Source: Epilithonimonas zeae (lineage in GTDB: Bacteria > Bacteroidota > Bacteroidia > Flavobacteriales > Weeksellaceae). Taken from it: DNA of 64,000 nt. Of this stretch, positions 61,158 through 64,000 are shown one piece after another; the first letter of the stretch is position 1, and every line of letters begins with the position of its first letter. The notes below the pieces were generated by a model that was not told the origin of the DNA, ran no database searches, and saw only the letters and a list, made by a program, of their open reading frames with translations. Where the stretch lies: contig NZ_FSRK01000001.1 in assembly GCF_900141765.1 (NCBI RefSeq), forward strand, positions 806,001-870,000, given 5' to 3'. A program made the position numbers and the translations under genes.

Positions 61158-63104
61158 ATGTCGGTTCTGCCTTACTCACTATTCTCCGATTTTGATATTT
61201 ATCTTTTCCGTTCGGGAAAACACACGAGGCTCTACGAAAAGTTCGGTTCTCATAAAGTGGAGGTCGATGGAGTTTCCGGTGTTTATTTTGCCGTTTGGGC
61301 ACCAACAGCAACAGAGGTTTCTGTAATGGGAAATTTCAACAATTGGGATTCTTTTTCTCACAAGTTGGCTGGACGTTGGGATCAATCTGGGATTTGGGAA
61401 GGTTTTATCCCAGACTTGGATTTTGGTGAAGTTTATAAATATGGCATCAGAACAACCGACGGAATTTTATTAGAAAAAGCGGATCCGTATGGACTCTGTT
61501 TTGAGAATGCTCTACAGGCAGGTTCTGCAGTTTGTACCACTTGGTATGAGTGGCAGGACAAAGAATGGATGGAAAAACGCTGGCGATACAACAGTCTCGA
61601 ATCTCCGATTTCGGTTTACGAAATGCATCTAGGTTCGTGGATGCGTGATCCAAATAATCCTGAACGTTTTCTTAGTTATGGCGAAATAGCGGACAAATTA
61701 GTCTCCTATATCAAAGCAATGAATTTTACACACGTAGAATTCATGCCGATTATGGAATATCCATACGACCCGAGTTGGGGTTATCAGATTACGGGATTTT
61801 ACGCGGCGACTTCCAGATTCGGTGGTCCACAGGAGTTGATGTATTTGATTTCTGAACTTCATAAAAATAATATCGGTGTTTTTCTGGATTGGGTTCCGTC
61901 TCATTTTCCGGGAGATGCCAATGGATTACACCGTTTTGATGGTTCTTTTTTATATGAACACGAGGACCCAAGAAAAGGCTTTCATCCCGACTGGAAGTCT
62001 TATATTTTCAATTACGGAAGACCGGAAGTCAAATCTTTCCTGATTTCAAATGCAATATTTTGGCTTGACCGTTATCACGCCGATGGTTTACGTGTGGATG
62101 CTGTAACATCTATGCTTCATCTCGACTACTCCAGAAACGATGGTGAATGGGAACCAAATATCTACGGCGGAAACGTCAATCTAGAAGCAAAACAGTTTTT
62201 GCAGGATTTCAATACGGCAGTTTATAAAGAATTTCCAGATGTTCAGACGATTGCAGAAGAAAGTTCCGATTTTCCAAAATTAACCAAACCAGTTCACGAT
62301 GACGGAATTGGTTTTGGGATGAAATGGATGATGGGCTGGATGCACGATACATTGGATTATTTCAAAGAAGATCCGATCAACCGGAAATATCATCACAACA
62401 AAATCACGTTCACGAGCACCTATATGTATAATGAAAATTATATGATGCCGTTGTCTCACGACGAGGTGGTGCACGGAAAAAGCAGTCTGATCTACAAAAT
62501 GCCGGGCGACGAATGGCAGAAATTTGCCAATCTACGCGCAATGTATGTTTATATGTTCACGAATCCGGGAGCGAAATTGCTTTTTATGGGAGATGAGTTT
62601 GCCCAAACCAACGAATGGAATTTCACAAGTTCTCTCGATTGGCACTTGCTTCAGTATCCAGTTCATAAGAATCTTCAAGAGTTTGTTCGGGATTTGAATT
62701 TCTTATACAAAACACATCCTGCTTTATATGAATTGCAATTTTCGCCTTATGGTTATGAATGGGTTGATGGCGACGATAGTGATAACTCGATTTTTATTTA
62801 TCTCAGAAAAAGCAAATACGACAAAGAAGTTCTGATGACTGTTCTGAATTTAACACCCAATAGTTTCGATTACAGAATTGGCGTGGATGAAAATACAGAT
62901 TGGAAAGTAATCCTGAATTCCGACGAAGAAAAATACAGCGGAAGTGGAGTAGAAGCCGTCATTTCCCAAAGATTAGATGAAGGCTGGAATAACAGAAAGA
63001 ACTCAATCATTATAAAATTACCACCCTTATCAGGTTTGGTATTGAAACAAAGTAAACTAATAAAGAAATCTAAAATTGCAGATTTCCTGAAACGTAAAAA
63101 ATAA
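61158..63104 (+). CDS. glgB: 1,4-alpha-glucan branching enzyme
   Basis: 648 residues: CBM48 N-terminal domain (VEVDGVSGVYFAVWAPTATE, VSVMGNFNNWD), GH13 barrel with YEMHLGSWMRDP, ADGLRVDAVTSML (nucleophile Asp), TIAEESSDFP (acid Glu) and MPLSHDEVVHGKSSL, and a C-terminal beta domain. Makes alpha-1,6 branches in glycogen. Followed by glgA 12 bp on, so the two form a glycogen operon; length is that of the short Bacteroidota form without the extra N1 domain. Confidence 0.97.
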   Translation: MSVLPYSLFSDFDIYLFRSGKHTRLYEKFGSHKVEVDGVSGVYFAVWAPTATEVSVMGNFNNWDSFSHKLAGRWDQSGIWEGFIPDLDFGEVYKYGIRTTDGILLEKADPYGLCFENALQAGSAVCTTWYEWQDKEWMEKRWRYNSLESPISVYEMHLGSWMRDPNNPERFLSYGEIADKLVSYIKAMNFTHVEFMPIMEYPYDPSWGYQITGFYAATSRFGGPQELMYLISELHKNNIGVFLDWVPSHFPGDANGLHRFDGSFLYEHEDPRKGFHPDWKSYIFNYGRPEVKSFLISNAIFWLDRYHADGLRVDAVTSMLHLDYSRNDGEWEPNIYGGNVNLEAKQFLQDFNTAVYKEFPDVQTIAEESSDFPKLTKPVHDDGIGFGMKWMMGWMHDTLDYFKEDPINRKYHHNKITFTSTYMYNENYMMPLSHDEVVHGKSSLIYKMPGDEWQKFANLRAMYVYMFTNPGAKLLFMGDEFAQTNEWNFTSSLDWHLLQYPVHKNLQEFVRDLNFLYKTHPALYELQFSPYGYEWVDGDDSDNSIFIYLRKSKYDKEVLMTVLNLTPNSFDYRIGVDENTDWKVILNSDEEKYSGSGVEAVISQRLDEGWNNRKNSIIIKLPPLSGLVLKQSKLIKKSKIADFLKRKK

Positions 63105-63116
63105 ACTAAGAAATAT

Positions 63117-64000
63117 ATGAAAGTATTTCACCTTTCTATGGAATGCTATCCTGTCGCAAAAGTCGGTGGACTGGCGGACGTGGTGGGCGCTTTACCCAAA
63201 TATCAAAACAAAATGGGATTGGATGCCAGCGTGATAATGCCTTGGTACAACAAGCCGTTTTTCTACAATCACGACTTCGATATTGTGTTTGATGGTTTCA
63301 TTCATCAATCGTCACACATGTATCAGGTTCAGGTTTTCAAAGAGAAGGATAAATCTTTAGGTTTTGATTTGTATTTGGTTAAAATTCCGGGACTTTTGGA
63401 TAGAGAAAATGTCTATGGTTATTGGGATGAAAGTGAACAGTTCATTGCTTTTCAGCACGGGGTTTTGCATTGGCTGAGTGCGATGCAGATTCGTCCGGAT
63501 GTCTTTCATTGCCATGATTATCATACAGGATTAGTCCCTTTTATGATTGATAACTGTTATGAATTCAGATTCCTGAAAGGTGTCAAAACCATCGGAACGA
63601 TTCATAATGGTGAGTATCAAGGAAGTATGAATTGGCAGATGTCCAGTTTTCTTCCCCATTTCGATGGTCAAAACTCTGGATTATTGGATTGGAACGGAAG
63701 AATCAATCCGATGGCTACGATGATTAAGACTTGTAATGCTTTCAATGCGGTTTCGGGTGGTTATCTGGAAGAGTTATTTTACAGCTTCCAGGGTCTTGAG
63801 CCATTGATGAATCAGGAACGCCAAAAAGCTTTCGGAATCATCAACGGAATTGATACCGAAGTTTGGGATCCGCAAACTGATGATATGTTGAAATTCAATT
63901 TCAACAGAGATTATGCAGAAGAAGGAAAGTGGGAAAACAAAAAAGCCATTTGCGCAGAATATGGACTCAATCCCAATCTTCCGCTTTTCGGTTTCATAGG
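63117..64000 (+). CDS. glgA: glycogen synthase, truncated by window edge
   Basis: The frame starts at ATG 63117 and is open to the end of the window (294 codons). MKVFHLSMECYPVAKVGGLA followed by DVVGALPKYQ carries the KxGGL ADP-glucose motif of GT5 enzymes, and HCHDYHTGLVPFMI, TIHNGEYQG and GIINGIDTEVWDP are the expected GT5 segments. Elongates alpha-1,4-glucan. Confidence 0.95.
   Translation, partial: MKVFHLSMECYPVAKVGGLADVVGALPKYQNKMGLDASVIMPWYNKPFFYNHDFDIVFDGFIHQSSHMYQVQVFKEKDKSLGFDLYLVKIPGLLDRENVYGYWDESEQFIAFQHGVLHWLSAMQIRPDVFHCHDYHTGLVPFMIDNCYEFRFLKGVKTIGTIHNGEYQGSMNWQMSSFLPHFDGQNSGLLDWNGRINPMATMIKTCNAFNAVSGGYLEELFYSFQGLEPLMNQERQKAFGIINGIDTEVWDPQTDDMLKFNFNRDYAEEGKWENKKAICAEYGLNPNLPLFGFI

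Overview
The window is AT-rich (A/T-heavy intergenic DNA, few Shine-Dalgarno sequences) and reads as chromosomal DNA of a Flavobacteriia member, most likely Chryseobacterium or a close Weeksellaceae relative. Supports are promoter -7 elements of the Bacteroidota type TAnnTTTG, a T9SS C-terminal sorting domain protein, DUF5916, GH92, PepSY-like/DUF2874 and YARHG proteins, and the PE-Lig-Pol domain order of LigD. No rRNA, tRNA, CRISPR array, prophage or insertion sequence was recognised.

Layout. 0-1.4 kb: edge-truncated serine hydrolase. 1.5-6.8 kb: an RNA-repair-like island (rtcB, a basic small protein and two Pol-beta-fold nucleotidyltransferases on the minus strand; divergent HopJ-family protein, membrane protein and WYL regulator). 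6.8-18.2 kb: housekeeping genes (DEAD-box helicase, rhodanese, queG, L,D-transpeptidase-like lipoprotein, alaS, SixA-like phosphatase, GH92 mannosidase). 18.3-22.4 kb: TetR regulator and a ku-ligD end-joining operon in which ligD is split at an A10 tract. 22.5-29.6 kb: an accessory stress region with two convergent Crp/Fnr-family paralogues, four promoters carrying the same FNR-like operator at the same distance from the -7 box, a CinA-domain protein, a DUF892 ferritin-like protein and at least five gene relics. 29.7-38.6 kb: about fifteen short same-strand genes for secreted, lipid-anchored or membrane proteins, mostly unrecognised, one interrupted by an in-frame stop. 38.7-54.6 kb: DUF5916 outer-membrane protein, a four-gene FMN reductase/ferredoxin-like/OsmC/GNAT operon, a two-component system, pheS, YceI lipoprotein, ABC ATPase, gcvT, glutathione peroxidase, LuxR-type regulator and a T9SS cargo. 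54.7-58.1 kb: sugar isomerase-like, FkbM methyltransferase and flippase genes. 58.1-60.9 kb: another cluster of small secreted or lipoprotein genes, one decayed. 61.2-64 kb: glgB and the start of glgA.

The most interesting system is the putative local Crp/Fnr regulon at 22.5-27.9 kb. Four 14-bp operators of the form rTGAy-TCAA-rTCAT (one with a degenerate left arm) lie 22, 22, 22 and 23 bp upstream of a TAnnTTTG-like box, which puts the dyad near -41.5 (class II activation) and replaces the usual -33 element. The targets are two small lipoproteins (one frameshifted), a 30-codon ORF containing a perfect 13-bp hairpin, and a 99-aa protein followed by the CinA gene. Several genes in this window carry single frame or stop lesions, so the possibility of consensus sequence errors must be kept in mind.
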